From Pseudoponticoccus marisrubri (lineage in GTDB: Bacteria; Pseudomonadota; Alphaproteobacteria; Rhodobacterales; Rhodobacteraceae), in NCBI RefSeq assembly GCF_001482405.1, contig NZ_LPXO01000009.1, forward strand, positions 97,053-161,052: 64,000 nucleotides of DNA, read 5' to 3'. The notes under the pieces are model-generated. The model was not told where the DNA came from, ran no database searches, and saw only the letters and a program-made list of their open reading frames with translations. Made by a program: the position numbers and the translations under genes. The stretch's first letter is position 1; every line of letters starts with the position of its first letter. This document shows positions 51,864-60,662 of the stretch, in pieces.

Positions 51864-52832
51864 ATGAACCTGCGTACCCTGCTGTCCACGGCTGTCGTTG
51901 CGGTTGCCGGACTGGCCACCGCCGTGCCCGCGCTTGCGGAAACCCGGCTGGCCTTCGGAGCCACCAACTCGCAAAGCGCGCATTATGCCTATTTCGCGGC
52001 GCTGTCGAAAATCGTGAACGACGCCTATCCCGACACCTACCAGGCCTCGGTCGTCGAGACCGGCGCGACGGTCGACAACCTCAAGCGCATGGCGCGCGAC
52101 CAGCTGGATATCGGCCTGATCACCACCTCGACCCTGTACCATGCCTATAATGGCGTGAAGTCCTTCGACGGCCGCCCGGTCGAATCCAAGCTGCTCTGGG
52201 CCTATTCGCTGGCGCCGCAGAACGTCGTGGTGCGCCGTGATTCCGGCATCACCGAACTGGCCGATATCGACGGTCAGAAATTCGGCCCCGGCATGCGCGG
52301 CTCCTCGACCGAGGCGACGGCGCTGGAAGTGTTCGACCTGCTGGACATCGAGCCCGACTGGGTGCGCGGCACCAATGGCGAGCTGGCCAATGCGATCAAG
52401 GACGACCGCTCCGAGGGCTTCGTGAAAAGCGCCGTGGGCACCTCCTTCGACGCGCTGACCACCGATATCGCGGCCTTCACCCCGCTGCAGGTGCTGGGCA
52501 TCAGCGACGAACAGGAAGCGGCGATCCGCGAGACCCTGCCCGAGCTGTCGATCGTCGAGATGCCGGGCGGCGAGATGGAGAACTCGGGCCCCTACACCGT
52601 CTGGGGCTTCATGATCGGCGTCTCGGCACGCCCGAACATGGACGAGCAGACCGCCTATGACATCACCAAGGCGGTGATGGAGAACATGGCCGAGCAGGAA
52701 GCGGCCTTCCCCGCGGTGCAGGGCCAGAACCTGCCCGAGCTGACCCTGCAATACGCGACCAGCCCGCTGCACCCGGGCGCGATCCGCTACTACGAGGAAA
52801 TCGGTCTGACCGTTCCGGATCACCTGAAGTGA
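51864..52832 (+). CDS. TRAP transporter periplasmic binding protein, TAXI family
   Basis: Substrate-binding protein of 322 residues. It has a clear signal peptide (MNLRTLLSTAVVAVAGLATA..., cleavage near ALA-ET at residue 27) and TAXI-family text: LAFGATNSQSAHYAYFAALS, VVETGATVDNLKRMARDQLD and the pore-facing GPGMRGSSTEATA. A strong Shine-Dalgarno (GGGAGGA) precedes the ATG. It feeds the fused permease that follows. Confidence 0.93.
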   Translation: MNLRTLLSTAVVAVAGLATAVPALAETRLAFGATNSQSAHYAYFAALSKIVNDAYPDTYQASVVETGATVDNLKRMARDQLDIGLITTSTLYHAYNGVKSFDGRPVESKLLWAYSLAPQNVVVRRDSGITELADIDGQKFGPGMRGSSTEATALEVFDLLDIEPDWVRGTNGELANAIKDDRSEGFVKSAVGTSFDALTTDIAAFTPLQVLGISDEQEAAIRETLPELSIVEMPGGEMENSGPYTVWGFMIGVSARPNMDEQTAYDITKAVMENMAEQEAAFPAVQGQNLPELTLQYATSPLHPGAIRYYEEIGLTVPDHLK

Positions 52833-52850
52833 TCTGACAGACCTGACACG

Positions 52851-52877
52851 GGCGGGGCGGCGACACGCGGCCCCGCC
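52851..52877 (+). other. Stem-loop between TAXI protein and permease genes
   Basis: GGCGGGGC (52851-52858) pairs with GCCCCGCC (52870-52877) 18 bp after the stop of the binding-protein gene; only TTC follows. It may stabilise the mRNA of the abundant binding protein. Confidence 0.45.
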
Positions 52878-52908
52878 TTCACGCCTTCCTCAGCCCAGAG
52901 GTGCCGAG

Positions 52909-54813
52909 ATGACTGACCTCCCGTTCCTGACCAAGATCCGCCACGCGGCCATCGCGGCGCTGGCCGTTCTGCTGGGGGCCTTCGTGTTCTACACGTCCTT
53001 CAACGGGCCCTTCGAGTCGCTGGTGCAGCGATCGCTCTTCGTGATGACCATCGCCACGCTGGCGGTGCTGATGCATCCGCTCTTCGCGGGTAGCCGCTGG
53101 CGACCGCTGGGCATGGCGATCGATGCCGGGATGGTGGCCATGGTGACGGTCTCGGGCACCTACATCATCGGCAATTACGAGACCATCATGAACGACCTGC
53201 CCTGGGCCACGCCCCGGGACAGCGTGATGGCCTTCGGCACCCTGCTCTGCGTGCTGGAGCTGGCGCGGCGCACCTCGAACTGGGTGTTCCCGCTGATCGT
53301 GCTGGCCGCCGTGGCCTATGCCTATTTCGGCTACCTGATCCCCGGGCAGTTCGGCCATCGCGGCTTCGACATGGGCTACCTGACCGAGATCATCTTCCTG
53401 TCCGACCGCGGGCTCTGGGGGATGCTGGTCAACGTGGCCTCGACGACGCTGGCGGCCTTCGTTCTGTTCGGCGCGATCCTGCTGCACACCGGCGCGGGCG
53501 AGACCTTCTTCGACCTGTCCGCGCGTTTGGGCGGGTCGCGCCCGGGCGGTGCCGCCAAGATCGCCACCTTCGCCTCGGGCTTCTTCGGCGCGATCAACGG
53601 CTCGACCGTGGCCAATGTCGCGACCACCGGCAACTTCACCATCCCGCTGATGAAGCGCCTGAACTACCCGCCCGCCTATGCCGGCGCGGTCGAGGCCATC
53701 GCCTCGACCGGCGGGCAGCTGGCGCCGCCGATCATGGGCACCGCGGCCTTCGTCATGGCCGAGCTCGTGGGCGTCAATTACTGGGCCATCGCCCTGGCCG
53801 GCGTGGTGCCCGCGCTGCTGTTCTACCTTGGCATCTATTCCACCGTGCACGTGATCGCGCGCCGGCAGAGCTTCCGCCCCGTGGGCGCCGACGACCTGCC
53901 CGACTGGCGCGGCGCCATGAGCTTCACCCGGCTGGCGCCCATCGCGGCCGGGCTTGGCGGGCTGGCCTTCGGCGTGATCAACGGCAACTCGGTCGAGCTG
54001 ACCGCCTGCTACGGGATGATCGCCATGCTGGTTGCCGTGCTGGTCGCGCGCATCGCCGGCGGCGAGGATCCGCGCGCCGTGCTGGGCATCATCCTGCGCG
54101 CGCTCGAGGCGGGCGGCAAGGGCGTCGTCATCGTGGGCATCCTGCTGGTCGGCGCACAGGTCTTTGTCGCCATGATCAACCTGACCGGCTTCGGCGTCGC
54201 CGTGACCTCGGCCGTGCTGGCCATCGGCCAGGGCCAGATCTGGCTGATCGCCGGGCTGATGGCGATCGTCTGCCTGATCGCCGGCATGGGCCTGCCGACC
54301 TCGGCCGCCTATGTCATGGTCGCCGCGGTCTTTGCGCCGGCGCTGATCCAGCAGGGAATCGACCCGCTGGTGGTGCACATGTTCGTGCTGTATTACGCGG
54401 CGCTTTCGGTCATCACGCCGCCGGTCTGCCTGGGCGTGTTCGTCGCCTCGACCATCGCGCAGGCGCCCTGGATGAAGGTCGCGGTCGAGACGCTGCGCCT
54501 TGGCGCCACGGCCTATGCGCTGCCCATGCTGTTCCTTGCCTATCCCGGCATGCTGGGCGGCGGAGGGGCCGAGGGGATCGCCCGCGCGGTCATCTCCGGC
54601 ACGGTCTTTGCCCTGGGGGTCGCGCATCTTCTGGGCGGGGCGCGCCTGCCCTGGGGGTCGCTGTCGCGCATCCTCTGGGCGGTGCCGGTCGTGCTGGCCC
54701 TGATGCCGCCGTGGTGGGCGACGCTGGGCGGCGCGGTGCTGGTCGCGGGGCTGATCCTGCTGTCGCGCCAGGCCACCGACGCGCATGACCGCGAGACCCT
54801 GCAACCGGCCTGA
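52909..54813 (+). CDS. TRAP transporter fused permease (DctQ-DctM type)
   Basis: Membrane protein of 634 residues with about sixteen helices: a DctQ-like four-helix part (to about 170) fused to a DctM-like large permease, the usual partner of TAXI proteins. Typical motifs are [20 protein letters not shown] near 223-242, [20 protein letters not shown] about 262-281 and [20 protein letters not shown] near 460-479. It imports a probably anionic organic compound with sodium or protons. Confidence 0.94.
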   Translation: MTDLPFLTKIRHAAIAALAVLLGAFVFYTSFNGPFESLVQRSLFVMTIATLAVLMHPLFAGSRWRPLGMAIDAGMVAMVTVSGTYIIGNYETIMNDLPWATPRDSVMAFGTLLCVLELARRTSNWVFPLIVLAAVAYAYFGYLIPGQFGHRGFDMGYLTEIIFLSDRGLWGMLVNVASTTLAAFVLFGAILLHTGAGETFFDLSARLGGSRPGGAAKIATFASGFFGAINGSTVANVATTGNFTIPLMKRLNYPPAYAGAVEAIASTGGQLAPPIMGTAAFVMAELVGVNYWAIALAGVVPALLFYLGIYSTVHVIARRQSFRPVGADDLPDWRGAMSFTRLAPIAAGLGGLAFGVINGNSVELTACYGMIAMLVAVLVARIAGGEDPRAVLGIILRALEAGGKGVVIVGILLVGAQVFVAMINLTGFGVAVTSAVLAIGQGQIWLIAGLMAIVCLIAGMGLPTSAAYVMVAAVFAPALIQQGIDPLVVHMFVLYYAALSVITPPVCLGVFVASTIAQAPWMKVAVETLRLGATAYALPMLFLAYPGMLGGGGAEGIARAVISGTVFALGVAHLLGGARLPWGSLSRILWAVPVVLALMPPWWATLGGAVLVAGLILLSRQATDAHDRETLQPA

Positions 54814-54821
54814 CCCCCTGC

Positions 54822-54884
54822 ATCGGGGCGCTGCGCCCCGATCATCCAACGCATTTCGACGGCCCCGCACCGACGGGCGGGGCC
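54822..54884 (+). other. Two stem-loops between the permease and hisD-like genes
   Basis: ATCGGGGCG-CTG-CGCCCCGAT (54822-54842) and GGCCCCGC...GCGGGGCC (54861-54884) are two strong hairpins in the 119-bp gap. The first could terminate weakly (followed by CATCC, no T-run). They probably set the ratio of transporter to enzyme mRNA. Confidence 0.5.
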
Positions 54885-54932
54885 GCGCCTGACCCCACGC
54901 GGCTGGGACATCAATCGAGAGGAGATATCGAC

Positions 54933-56264
54933 ATGGCCATCACCTACCTGAAACGTGGCAAGCCCGAAGCCGACCGCGCCGAGGATGACGCCAAGACCGC
55001 CGCCATCGTGGCCTCGACGCTCAAGGATATCGAGCAGCGCGGCGATGCCGCCGTGCGAGAGCTGGCCGTCAAGTTCGACAAGTATGACCGCGAGACCTAT
55101 CGCCTGACCGAGGCCGAGATCGAGGCGATCATCGCCAAGGTCAGCCCGCAGGACCTGGCCGACATCAAGTTCGCGCAGGAGCAGGTCAAGACCTTCGCGC
55201 AGGCGCAGCGCGACTCGATGCTCGACATCGAGGTCGAGACCATGCCGGGCGTGATCCTCGGCCACAAGAACATCCCCGTGCAGTCGGTCGGCTGCTACGT
55301 GCCCGGCGGCAAGTTCCCCATGGTCGCCTCGGCGCACATGTCCGTGGCCACTGCCAAGGTGGCCGGCGTGCCGCGCATCGTGGCCTGCACGCCCCCCTTC
55401 AACGGCGAGCCGAACCCCGGCGTGATCGCCGCGATGCATCTGGGCGGCGCCGACGAGATCTACGTGCTGGGCGGCATCCAGGCCGTGGGCGCCATGGCCA
55501 TCGGCACCGAGACGATCGACCCCGTGCACCTGCTGGTGGGGCCTGGCAACGCCTTCGTCGCAGAGGCCAAGCGCCAGCTCTTCGGCCGTGTCGGCATCGA
55601 CCTCTTCGCCGGCCCGACCGAGACCATGGTCATCGCAGACGAGAGTGCCGCCGACGCGGAACTCTGCGCCACCGACCTGCTGGGCCAGGCCGAGCATGGC
55701 TATAACAGCCCCTGCGTGCTGCTGACCAATTCCGAGAAACTGGCCCGCGAGACCCTGACCGAGATCGACCGTCTCCTCGACATCCTGCCCACCGCAGGCA
55801 CTGCCAAGGTGTCCTGGGAGGATTATGGCGAGGTCATCGTCTGCGACACCTATGACGAGATGCTGGCCGTCGCCGATGACATTGCCAGCGAGCACGTGCA
55901 GGTCATGACCGACCGCGACGACTGGTTCCTCGACAACATGACCTGCTACGGCGCGCTGTTCCTCGGCCCGCGCACCAACGTGGCCAATGGCGACAAGGTG
56001 ATCGGCACCAACCACACCCTGCCCACCAAGAAGGCGGGGCGCTACACGGGCGGGCTCTGGGTCGGCAAGTACCTGAAGACCCACAGCTACCAGAAGGTGA
56101 CCACGGACGAGGCCGCCGCCCGGATCGGCGCCTATGGCTCGCGGCTCTGCCTGCTCGAGGGTTTTGTCGGCCATGCCGAGCAATGCAATGTCCGCGTGCG
56201 CCGCTATGGCAGCGTGAACGTGCCCTATGGCGAGGCGGCCTTCCTGCCCGAGGCGGCGGAATGA
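54933..56264 (+). CDS. Histidinol dehydrogenase family enzyme, HpsN-like (sulfopropanediol 3-dehydrogenase type)
   Basis: Zinc- and NAD-dependent enzyme that oxidises a primary alcohol in two steps to the acid. The 443-residue protein keeps the family zinc ligands (Q and H in [11 protein letters not shown] in [10 protein letters not shown] in EGFVGHAEQ) and the catalytic E-H pair in SEHVQVMT. Its N-terminal MAITYLKRG and the spaces around [20 protein letters not shown] look like HpsN, which turns dihydroxypropanesulfonate into sulfolactate, more than like biosynthetic HisD. There is no other his gene here. Substrate identity is inference. Confidence 0.8.
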   Translation: MAITYLKRGKPEADRAEDDAKTAAIVASTLKDIEQRGDAAVRELAVKFDKYDRETYRLTEAEIEAIIAKVSPQDLADIKFAQEQVKTFAQAQRDSMLDIEVETMPGVILGHKNIPVQSVGCYVPGGKFPMVASAHMSVATAKVAGVPRIVACTPPFNGEPNPGVIAAMHLGGADEIYVLGGIQAVGAMAIGTETIDPVHLLVGPGNAFVAEAKRQLFGRVGIDLFAGPTETMVIADESAADAELCATDLLGQAEHGYNSPCVLLTNSEKLARETLTEIDRLLDILPTAGTAKVSWEDYGEVIVCDTYDEMLAVADDIASEHVQVMTDRDDWFLDNMTCYGALFLGPRTNVANGDKVIGTNHTLPTKKAGRYTGGLWVGKYLKTHSYQKVTTDEAAARIGAYGSRLCLLEGFVGHAEQCNVRVRRYGSVNVPYGEAAFLPEAAE

Positions 56265-57016
56265 GCCTGCCGCGCACGCCCTCGTTGCGCCTCGATGGCA
56301 AGCGCGCGCTTGTCACCGGGGCCTCCTCGGGCATCGGCCAGGCCTGCGCCGTGGCGCTGGCCGAGGCCGGCGCCCATGTCGTCTGCGCCGCGCGCGGCCG
56401 CGACCGGCTGGACTGGACCGTGGCCGAAATGCAGGAAGAGGGCTGGTCGGCCGAGGCGCTGGCGTTGGATATCGGCGATCTCGACGCGATGAGCGTGGCG
56501 CTGGACGGCCAGCGCTTCGATATCGTGGTGAACTCTGCCGGGCTGGCCCGGCACACGCCCGCGCTGGAGACCACGCCCGAGGATTACGATGCGGTCATGG
56601 GCGTCAACCTGCGCGCCGCCTATTTCCTGTCGGTCGCGGCGGCGAAAGGCATGGCCGGGATCGGTGGCTCGATCATCCATGTCAGCAGCCAGATGGGCCA
56701 TGTCGGCGGCATCGACCGCGCCGTCTACTGCGCCTCGAAACACGGGCTGGAAGGCATGATCAAGGCCATGGCCATCGAGTGGGGTCCGCAGCGGATCCGC
56801 ATCAACTCGATCTGCCCGACCTTCATCCGCACGCCCCTCGGCGAGCAGACGCTTGCCAATCCCGAGCGGCGGAAGTGGATCGAGGAGAAGATCAAGCTGG
56901 GCCGCGTCGGCGAGGTCGAGGATGTCATGGGGGCGGTGCTCTACCTCGCCTCCGGGGCCTCGGCGCTGGTCACCGGCACCTCGCTGCTGATAGACGGCGG
57001 CTGGACGGCGGATTGA
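56261..57016 (+). CDS. SDR family oxidoreductase
   Basis: Short-chain dehydrogenase of 251 residues. It has the glycine motif [20 protein letters not shown] near 15-34, NSAGLARH, catalytic serine in [13 protein letters not shown] and the [10 protein letters not shown] (YxxxK) motif about 161-170. The ATG at 56261 overlaps the stop of the hisD-like gene (ATGA). It likely oxidises a secondary hydroxyl of the same substrate. Confidence 0.92.
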   Translation: MSLPRTPSLRLDGKRALVTGASSGIGQACAVALAEAGAHVVCAARGRDRLDWTVAEMQEEGWSAEALALDIGDLDAMSVALDGQRFDIVVNSAGLARHTPALETTPEDYDAVMGVNLRAAYFLSVAAAKGMAGIGGSIIHVSSQMGHVGGIDRAVYCASKHGLEGMIKAMAIEWGPQRIRINSICPTFIRTPLGEQTLANPERRKWIEEKIKLGRVGEVEDVMGAVLYLASGASALVTGTSLLIDGGWTAD

Positions 57017-57057
57017 GCCCGGCCGTCACACCCCACGCGACTAGGGAGATTGCCGCC

Positions 57058-57768
57058 ATGGCTGACACCCCGCTTCCCGACGACCTGCTGGCGCTGTTGC
57101 GCGAGGTCGACACACCCACCGTCTGCAATGCCATCGAGGTGGCGCAGGGAAAACGCGGGTTCAACCGCTTCACCCGCGGCACCATGCAGCATTCCCGTCC
57201 CGGCGACCCGGCCATCGTGGGCTTTGCCCGCACGGCGCGGATCTCGGGGCTGGCCCCGCCGACCGAGCCGCCCGAGGTCATCCGCGCGCGCCGGATGGAC
57301 TATTTCCGGTCGATGGCCGGGGGGCAGGGGCCGACCGCGGCGGTGGTCGAGGACGTGGACTATCCCAACTGCATCGCCGGCTGGTGGGGCGAGGTGCATG
57401 TCGCCGTGCACAAGGGGCTGGGCCTGGCGGGCGCCGTCACCAATGGCGTGCTGCGCGATCTCGACGTGATCGACGAAGGCTTCCCGGTGCTGGCGGGCTC
57501 CATCGGGCCCAGCCACGGCTACGTACACGTGGTCGAGATCGGCACCGAGGTCAGCGTGATGGGCATAAAGGTCCAGCAGGGCGAGCTGATCCATGCCGAC
57601 CGTCACGGCGCGCTGGTCATCCCCGCCGAGGTCATCCCCGATCTGAAGCGCGCGATCGAGACCGTCATCGCCAGCGAGGCCATCGTGCTGGGCCCGGCCC
57701 GCGAACCCGGCTTCGACATCGACAGGCTGGAAGAGGTCTGGGCCGAATTCGAGGCGGCCCGCACATGA
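57058..57768 (+). CDS. RraA family protein (aldolase/demethylmenaquinone methyltransferase-like fold)
   Basis: Protein of 236 residues with the RraA fold: VDTPTVCNAIEVAQGKRGFN near 18-37, GAVTNGVLRDLDVIDEGFPV about 127-146 with the typical GxxRD metal-binding aspartate region, and ADRHGALVIPAEV near 182-194. In catabolic operons such proteins act as metal-dependent 4-hydroxy-2-oxo acid aldolases or oxaloacetate-type decarboxylases. It is preceded by AGGGAG. Confidence 0.85.
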   Translation: MADTPLPDDLLALLREVDTPTVCNAIEVAQGKRGFNRFTRGTMQHSRPGDPAIVGFARTARISGLAPPTEPPEVIRARRMDYFRSMAGGQGPTAAVVEDVDYPNCIAGWWGEVHVAVHKGLGLAGAVTNGVLRDLDVIDEGFPVLAGSIGPSHGYVHVVEIGTEVSVMGIKVQQGELIHADRHGALVIPAEVIPDLKRAIETVIASEAIVLGPAREPGFDIDRLEEVWAEFEAART

Positions 57769-58736
57769 GCGCGCAAACAGACAGACCGCGGATCCTCGTG
57801 ACCCGCAAGCTGACCGAGGCCGCGGAACAGCGCCTTGCCACGCGGTTCGACGTGCAGTTCAATGCCTCCGACACGCCGATGAGCGCCGAGGCCCTGACCC
57901 AAGCCATGCGCGACTTCGACGCGCTGGTGCCCACCGTCAGCGACCGGATCACCGGCGAGATGCTGCGGACCGAGGGCCGGCGCGTGCGCATGATCGCCAA
58001 TGTCGGCGTAGGTTTTTCCAATATCGACGTGGCCACCGCGCAGGAGCTGGGCGTCGCGGTCTCCAACACGCCCGACGTGCTGACCGATGCCACCGCCGAT
58101 ATCGCGCTGCTGCTGATCCTCGCCAGCACGCGCCGCGCCTATGCTGCTGAAAAGACCCTGCGCGACGGCGCGTGGACGGGCTTTTCCGTCGTGGACGGGC
58201 TGGGCACCAGCATCCAGGGCAAGGTGCTGGGCATCATCGGCATGGGGCGCATCGGGCAGGCGACGGCGAAACGGGCCGCCGCAGGTTTCGGCATGGAGGT
58301 GGTGTTCTACAACCGCTCGGACCCAGGCGCGCTGAGCTTTCCGGCCCGGCGGCTGGACAGCATCGACGCGGTGATGCAGGCGGCGGACGTGGTCTCGGTC
58401 CATGTGCCCGGGGGTGGCGCTGCGCCGCTGGTCACGGCAGAGCACATCGCGCAGATGAAACCCTCGGCCCATCTGGTGAACACGGCCCGCGGCGACAGCA
58501 TTGACCAGGCGGCGCTGGTCGCGGCCCTGCAGTCGGGTCGCATCGCGGGGGCGGGGCTCGACGTCTTCGCCGATGAGCCGCATGTGCCCGAGGCGCTGCG
58601 CGCCATGGACACGGTCACCCTGCTGCCGCATGTGGGATCGGCCACCCAGGAGGTGCGCACCGCGATGGGCCTGCTGGCGGCCGACAATCTCGAGGCCTTC
58701 TTTGCCGGGCGGGATCTTCCCTGCCGGGTGGCCTGA
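57765..58736 (+). CDS. D-2-hydroxyacid dehydrogenase (glyoxylate/hydroxypyruvate reductase type)
   Basis: NAD(P)-dependent dehydrogenase of 323 residues. It has IANVGVGFSNIDVATAQELG, the Rossmann motif LGIIGMGRIGQATAKRAAAG near 147-166, the substrate arginine in NTARGDSIDQAALVAALQSG, the catalytic glutamate in DVFADEPHVPEAL and the histidine in LLPHVGSATQEVR. ATG 57765 overlaps the RraA stop. It would reduce glyoxylate or hydroxypyruvate-like aldolase products. Confidence 0.93.
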   Translation: MSAQTDRPRILVTRKLTEAAEQRLATRFDVQFNASDTPMSAEALTQAMRDFDALVPTVSDRITGEMLRTEGRRVRMIANVGVGFSNIDVATAQELGVAVSNTPDVLTDATADIALLLILASTRRAYAAEKTLRDGAWTGFSVVDGLGTSIQGKVLGIIGMGRIGQATAKRAAAGFGMEVVFYNRSDPGALSFPARRLDSIDAVMQAADVVSVHVPGGGAAPLVTAEHIAQMKPSAHLVNTARGDSIDQAALVAALQSGRIAGAGLDVFADEPHVPEALRAMDTVTLLPHVGSATQEVRTAMGLLAADNLEAFFAGRDLPCRVA

Positions 58737-58793
58737 CAGGCTTGACCGCACGCGCGGGTGGCAGGACCCTGCCGCCCGGATGGCAGATCGCAG

Positions 58794-58812
58794 GCGGCCC
58801 CGGCGGGGCCGC
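58794..58812 (+). other. Stem-loop before the HpcH/HpaI aldolase gene
   Basis: GCGGCCCC-GGC-GGGGCCGC is a perfect 8-bp stem in the 97-bp gap. No T-run follows; the aldolase Shine-Dalgarno (GGAAGGA) is just downstream. Confidence 0.45.
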
Positions 58813-58833
58813 GCTACTCCGGAAGGACCGAAG

Positions 58834-59589
58834 ATGAGCACATTCAAGCAACGCATGGCCTCGGGCGAGATCCTGGCCGGAACCTTTCTCAAGACCCCGG
58901 CCCACGAGATGATCGAGGTGCTGGCCAAATCCCGGCTGGATTTCGTCTGCCTCGACGCCGAACACGCGCCCTTCGACCGGGCGCGCATGGATGCCTGCCT
59001 TGCCGTGGCCCGCGCGCTCGACTTCCCGGTGCTGGTCCGCCTGCCGGCGGGCACGCCGTCGGAGGTGCTCAAGGCGCTGGACAGCGGCGCGGTGGGCGTC
59101 GTCGTCCCGCATGTGGACAGCGTCGACAAGGCGCGCGAGATCGCCCGCGCCGCGCGGTTCGGAGAGGGTGGCCGCGGCTATGCTGGCTCGACCCGCTGGG
59201 CCGGTTTCGCCACCCGCCCGATGAAGGACGTGCTGCAGCAGAGCCTCGACGAAACCATCGTGATCGCCCAGATCGAGGAGCCCGCCGGCGTCACCGCTGC
59301 CGCCGAGATCGCCGCGGTGGACGGGATCGACGGGCTCTTCGTCGGCCCGGCCGATCTGGCCGTCTGCTACGGCAAGACCGACATGTCCGACCCGCAGGTG
59401 CGCGAGGCGATGCGCCAGACCGGCGCCGTGGCGCGGGATGCGGGCAAGGCCTTCATGACCTTTGCCGCCAATGCCGGCGCCGCGCCCGCGCTGAAGGAGA
59501 TGGGGGTGACCATGTTCTTCATCGGCTCGGAACACGCTTTCATGCTGGGCGGCGCCAATGCCGAGGCTGATGCGCTGAAAGCTGGCTAG
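58834..59589 (+). CDS. HpcH/HpaI family aldolase
   Basis: Metal-dependent class II aldolase of 251 residues that cleaves 4-hydroxy-2-oxo acids to pyruvate and an aldehyde. It has FVCLDAEHAPFDRARMDACL near 37-56 (family D-x-E-H), LVRLPAGTPSEVLKALDSGA with the active arginine, GVVVPHVDS, IAQIEEPAGV with a metal-binding glutamate and DGLFVGPADLAVCYG. It is the last gene of the LacI-linked operon and converges on the racemase gene. Confidence 0.92.
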   Translation: MSTFKQRMASGEILAGTFLKTPAHEMIEVLAKSRLDFVCLDAEHAPFDRARMDACLAVARALDFPVLVRLPAGTPSEVLKALDSGAVGVVVPHVDSVDKAREIARAARFGEGGRGYAGSTRWAGFATRPMKDVLQQSLDETIVIAQIEEPAGVTAAAEIAAVDGIDGLFVGPADLAVCYGKTDMSDPQVREAMRQTGAVARDAGKAFMTFAANAGAAPALKEMGVTMFFIGSEHAFMLGGANAEADALKAG

Positions 59590-59603
59590 ACGCGCCCGGC
59601 CCT

Positions 59604-60620
59604 TCACGCGCCCCAGGTGTCGGACAGGGTGAAACCCTGCGGGAACGGGTCGGACGGGTCCAGCCCGATCTGCGTCATCGCATGGATCCAGGACTGGCCC
59701 GACACCCGGTTGCGGATGGCGGGCAAATTGCCAACCTGCGTCTCCTCCACCAGCTCGGTCACGAATTCGCTGCCGATGAGCGAACGCGAGACCATCCGGT
59801 CGCCGGGGCGCATATGCCCGGCCGCGTGCTGTGCCGCCATCTCGGCATTGGAGCCGGTCCCGCAGGGCGAGCGGTCCACCCGCCCGGGGCGCATGGTGGT
59901 GCAGGTTCGCAGCGCGCCATCCGCATCGCGGCCGCGGAACATGACGTAGGCCAGCCCGTCCAGCTCGGGCACGGTCGGGTGCCGCGCGGCGCAGTCCGGC
60001 GCGATCTGCTTGTGCAGCGTGATCCCCGCCATAGCCAGCGCGCGCGCATTGCCGGGAACAAGGTCCAGCCCCAGCGCCGCCGCATCGACCAGCGCATAGA
60101 ACACTCCGCCGAAACACATGTCATAGGTGATGCGCCCGAACTCCGGTGTACCGAGCGTCGCGCCCCGCGCGGTCACGAAGGCCGGCGGCATGTCGAGCGT
60201 CACGCGGAGGACCTTACCCTCGGCACAGGCACAGGTGGCGCGCACCAGCCCCGCGGCCGTGTCGAGGCATACCACGGTCTCGGGCTCCCGCATCGGGATC
60301 ATGCCGGTCTCGAGCAGGGCGGTGGCCGTACACATGGCATTCGACCCCGACATGGCATGCGCCTGGTCGGGTTGCAGGATGATCAGCCCGACATCCGCCT
60401 CTGGCCGTGTCGCGGGCACCAGCAGGCAGAACGACCCCGCCGGGCCCGAGCGCGGCTCAGAACACAGAAACCGGCGCAGGCTGTCATCGACCGTGTTCAG
60501 GTGGTGCAGCTTGGCTGCCATCGTGTCGCCGGGTACGTTCAGCAGGCCCCCGGTGATCACCCGTCCGATCTCGCCCGCGCAATGCACGTCGACGGTCTGA
60601 AGCGTTCGTGTCCAGCGCAT
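59604..60620 (-). CDS. Proline racemase family protein, probable 4-hydroxyproline 2-epimerase (Ser/Cys active site)
   Basis: Epimerase-fold enzyme of 338 residues starting MRWTRTLQTVDVHCAGEIGR. The first catalytic position, cysteine in proline racemase (MCGHG), is serine here (AMSGSNAMC). The second keeps cysteine (DRSPCGTGSNAEM), not the threonine of trans-3-hydroxyproline dehydratases. The Ser/Cys pattern is known in part of the superfamily with hydroxyproline epimerase activity. Neighbours (amino acid dehydrogenase and DHDPS-family deaminase) support trans-4-hydroxy-L-proline catabolism. Confidence 0.85.
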   Translation of the reverse strand: MRWTRTLQTVDVHCAGEIGRVITGGLLNVPGDTMAAKLHHLNTVDDSLRRFLCSEPRSGPAGSFCLLVPATRPEADVGLIILQPDQAHAMSGSNAMCTATALLETGMIPMREPETVVCLDTAAGLVRATCACAEGKVLRVTLDMPPAFVTARGATLGTPEFGRITYDMCFGGVFYALVDAAALGLDLVPGNARALAMAGITLHKQIAPDCAARHPTVPELDGLAYVMFRGRDADGALRTCTTMRPGRVDRSPCGTGSNAEMAAQHAAGHMRPGDRMVSRSLIGSEFVTELVEETQVGNLPAIRNRVSGQSWIHAMTQIGLDPSDPFPQGFTLSDTWGA

Positions 60621-60662
60621 GGCGCTCCTCCTGTTTCATGCGGCAGCACCGTGTGCGCCCTG

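Noticed and set aside
54933..56264. Biosynthetic histidinol dehydrogenase (hisD)
   Set aside because: No his genes nearby, catabolic TRAP/LacI context and an HpsN-like N-terminus speak against it.
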